Source of the DNA: DATBFX01 sp036558305
GTDB taxonomy: Bacteria; Chloroflexota; Chloroflexia; Thermomicrobiales; UBA6265
Reading direction: 5' to 3'
Assembly: GCA_036558305.1 (NCBI GenBank)
Contig: DATBFX010000185.1
Span: forward strand, 1-14,318
DNA length: 14,318 nucleotides
Made by a program: the position numbers and the translations under genes. Position 1 is the stretch's first letter; each line of letters begins with the position of its first letter. Under the pieces are notes generated by a model that made no database searches, was not told the DNA's origin, and saw nothing but the letters and a program-made list of their open reading frames with translations. Shown one piece after another: positions 12,218-14,318 of the stretch.

Positions 12218-14318
12218 GGACGGAGGGGGGCGACCGCCGGGCGGCGGTGGGGGATCGTGCTGCTCGTGGTGGTGCTGCTGCTGCCGGGGACGCCGGAGGC
12301 GCTGCTGCGGTTGCACGCGGAGCGGTTGGCGCAACGGCGGGCGGCGGCGATGGCGGCGCCGGGGCGGAACGCGCTGCCGGCGCGGGGGGAGAGGCACCAG
12401 GCGGCGGCGCCGACGGCATCCGGGGCGTTCGCGAATTACCCGTTGAATAGCACGTTCGATGCGGAGCCGATGCTGGTCGGGACGCCGCCGACGAACTTCG
12501 ACTTCGAGACGGCGGGGTACGCGGTGGGGACGCCGCCGACCAATTCCGACCTGGAGACGGCGCCGGTGACCGACGGGACGCCGACGAATGACGACTTCGC
12601 GACGGGCGATTTTACGGGGTGGACGGTAACGGGGTCGCCGAGTATCCAGAGCGACACCGAGCACGGCTACTACGCGCAGATGAGCGGCACCGCCGATCTG
12701 AAGACGGCGGCGTTCACGGTCGGCAACGACGTGCAGTCGTTCGTGGTGGATGGGTACTGGCCGACGAACAATGGGTGGATCGAGGTCAGCGTCCTGCCCG
12801 GTCCGACCTACACGACGAGTATCGGGATCGGCGACATTCGCTGTGTCTCGAATTGCGCGTGGCGAGAGGTGACGTTCGACGCGACGGGGTATCAGGGGCA
12901 GTCGGTCGAGTTGTTGTTCCACCGGCGGTCGGGTACCGCCGCGTTCGACCGGGTGCGGGCGCAGGTGATCGCGCCGGGGTACGTTTTGAGCGGCGACTTC
13001 GGGCGGGACGTGAGCGGAGGGAATGCGGAACTGCGGGTGAGCGGGAGCGCGACGACGAGTGCGTTCACGCTGGACGACGCGGTGCAGCACGGCCGGGTGA
13101 CGGCGTGGGGGACGGGGTCCAACCCGTACATCAACGTCTACGTGTTGTATGGGGCGTCGTTCGCGTCGTCGACCAAGCTGGCGACGCTGGAGTTGGGGGC
13201 GACGGCGCAGATCTACCAGTTTCCCCTGTACGACCACCACGGGGAGCAGGTGAAGCTGAAGTTCACGAGTACGACCGGGACGATCCGGATCGACAACGTC
13301 GGGATCCAGCGGGTGGATTTTCCGGGGTGGACGCTGTCGAACCCGAGTCTGACCTGGGGGCCGACCGCGCCGGTGGGGGCGATGGCCGGAGGTGGGGCGA
13401 CGGGGGGATCGGCGGTCAGTCTGCGGGGGGAGTACCTGGTGTCCGGGGCGTTCGCGCCGCCGGCGAACGCGCAGCAGTTGTCGGTGAAGCTGAAGGCGGA
13501 CGGGGCGAGCAATACGAATGTGTACATCGAGTTGCTGACCGGTGCGACGTTTGGCACGGTGGTCAATCTGGCCGGGGGGGCCTCGACGGTGGCGGCGAGC
13601 CCGTCGGGGTGGACGACGTTCCACGTGGCGATCGGGAGCTACGCGGGACAGACGGTGAAGTTGCGGTTGCGGGCGAATTCGGGGCGGACGCTGATCGACG
13701 ACGCGGGGTTTTTGGAGCACGTGGCGCCGGGGTGGGTGCCGCTGGCGGGGTACGGGGCGATCACGGTGGAGGAGGACGCGAACGGGACGTATCTGACGTC
13801 GTACGCGGCGGGGGGATCGTACGAGGTCACCTCGTCGATGGTGAGCGCGGGGGTGGTGGACGACACGACGCGGGCGGACGCGCGGAGCGTCTCGTTCGCG
13901 TACGCGTTCGGGGGGACGGGGAGTCGGGTGACGGTCTGGTGGGTGCCGGTGACGGGGGGGACGCCGGGGACGCCGATCCAGGTCTACGACAAGACGACGG
14001 ACGGGACGACGACGTTCAAGGACGCGCGGTTCAAGCTGCTCGATTCGTACGTGCAGACGGGGTACTACAAGATCAAGGGGACGGGCGGGGCGCGGATCTA
14101 CGCGATTGCCGACAACGTGGCGCGGCAGCAGTTGGGCGAACCGTTCAGCATGCCGGTGGGGGTGGGGATCGACACGAGTACGGGGAGTTTTGGCTGGGCG
14201 GAGACCGACGTGACGGTGGAGGGCGGGGCGATGCCGCTCTCGTTCACGCGGTATTACGCGGGGCACGCGGACCGGTTGGGGTCGATGGGGTACCGGTGGC
14301 GGCATTCGTACGACACGG
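12215..14318 (+). CDS. secreted multi-module protein leading into an RHS/YD-repeat region (3' end beyond window)
   Basis: The first 701 residues of an open frame that leaves the window. Residues 1-11 are basic (MGRRGATAGRR) and about 12-24 hydrophobic (WGIVLLVVVLLLP), giving a Sec-type signal or anchor. Three tandem 16-residue repeats occupy 88-135 (VGTPPTN.DFET type). Then come about three beta-rich modules of 110-130 residues (about 125-250, 255-367 and 373-500), each ending in a phrase like FDRVRAQV, RIDNVGIQ or LIDDAGFL; they look like carbohydrate-binding or galactose-binding-like sandwiches. A further region spans about 505-640. From about 647 the sequence (GSFGWAETDVTVEGGAMPLS, then FTRYYAGHADRLGSMGYRW and RHSY) matches the opening of RHS proteins (DUF6531-like). 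The YD repeats and any C-terminal toxin would lie downstream. A cell-surface or secreted role is inferred. Codons are strongly G-ending, as in the DppF-like gene. Confidence 0.85.
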   Translation, partial: MGRRGATAGRRWGIVLLVVVLLLPGTPEALLRLHAERLAQRRAAAMAAPGRNALPARGERHQAAAPTASGAFANYPLNSTFDAEPMLVGTPPTNFDFETAGYAVGTPPTNSDLETAPVTDGTPTNDDFATGDFTGWTVTGSPSIQSDTEHGYYAQMSGTADLKTAAFTVGNDVQSFVVDGYWPTNNGWIEVSVLPGPTYTTSIGIGDIRCVSNCAWREVTFDATGYQGQSVELLFHRRSGTAAFDRVRAQVIAPGYVLSGDFGRDVSGGNAELRVSGSATTSAFTLDDAVQHGRVTAWGTGSNPYINVYVLYGASFASSTKLATLELGATAQIYQFPLYDHHGEQVKLKFTSTTGTIRIDNVGIQRVDFPGWTLSNPSLTWGPTAPVGAMAGGGATGGSAVSLRGEYLVSGAFAPPANAQQLSVKLKADGASNTNVYIELLTGATFGTVVNLAGGASTVAASPSGWTTFHVAIGSYAGQTVKLRLRANSGRTLIDDAGFLEHVAPGWVPLAGYGAITVEEDANGTYLTSYAAGGSYEVTSSMVSAGVVDDTTRADARSVSFAYAFGGTGSRVTVWWVPVTGGTPGTPIQVYDKTTDGTTTFKDARFKLLDSYVQTGYYKIKGTGGARIYAIADNVARQQLGEPFSMPVGVGIDTSTGSFGWAETDVTVEGGAMPLSFTRYYAGHADRLGSMGYRWRHSYDT
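12476..12619 (+). repeat. three tandem 48-bp repeats in the RHS-type gene
   Basis: Units begin at 12476, 12524 and 12572. They encode VGTPPTNFDFETAGYA, VGTPPTNSDLETAPVT and DGTPTNDDFATGDFTG. The third leads into the first beta module (GWTVTG). They appear to be repeated copies of a module start, inserted in frame. Confidence 0.85.

Noticed and set aside
11930..14305. Long minus-strand open frame (about 790 codons) opposite the RHS-type gene
   Set aside because: The product is Arg/Pro/His-rich low complexity, mirrors the G-ending codons of the plus-strand gene, and covers its start and promoter; the plus strand has a signal sequence, a ribosome binding site and recognisable domains.

Overview
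The window is GC-rich bacterial DNA. It looks like accessory carbohydrate or oligomer uptake gene content from a Chloroflexota-type organism (Thermomicrobia/Sphaerobacter-like). That placement is inference from four things: Tat-type signals on both substrate-binding proteins, the C/G-ending codons, heptamer repeats at the gene junctions, and a secreted YD/RHS-type giant protein. No rRNA, tRNA or phylogenetic marker gene is present to prove it.

Layout. (1) Positions 1-5084, minus strand, read right to left: a carbohydrate ABC importer (family-1 type substrate-binding protein, MalF-like permease, MalG-like permease), then a CE7/AXE1-type acetyl esterase. A second esterase-like protein follows, coupled by an ATGA overlap and running off the left edge. 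No ATPase lies with this importer. (2) 5085-5379: divergent promoter region. (3) 5380-11532, plus strand: a complete Opp/Dpp-type importer (family-5 binding protein, OppB-like and OppC-like permeases, and two ATPases, DppD-like and DppF-like), with a 30-codon linker ORF between the two ATPase genes. (4) 11533-12214: non-coding stretch with a heptamer array, a strong GC hairpin, a near-consensus promoter facing left with no protein gene beneath it, and a second good promoter facing right. (5) 12215 to the right edge: the N-terminal 701 residues of a secreted protein with repeated beta-rich modules leading into the start of an RHS-type domain.

How the genes fit together (inference): one importer plus acetyl-esterases would take up and deacetylate small acetylated sugars. 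The other importer is annotated by family as peptide/nickel type but could equally carry oligosaccharides, as some family-5 systems do.

The most unusual structure is not a gene. Five of the gene-gene junctions carry a short tandem array of a 7-bp unit and one carries an 8-bp unit. Each has a different sequence, and four of the six are arranged as two inverted arms that can fold into long hairpins. One such element lies inside the reading frame at the N-terminus of the DppD-like ATPase. Another encodes its C-terminus and the linker ORF that couples it to the next gene. Also notable are the loss of the catalytic serine in the second esterase and the unassigned structured transcript predicted from the left-facing promoter.
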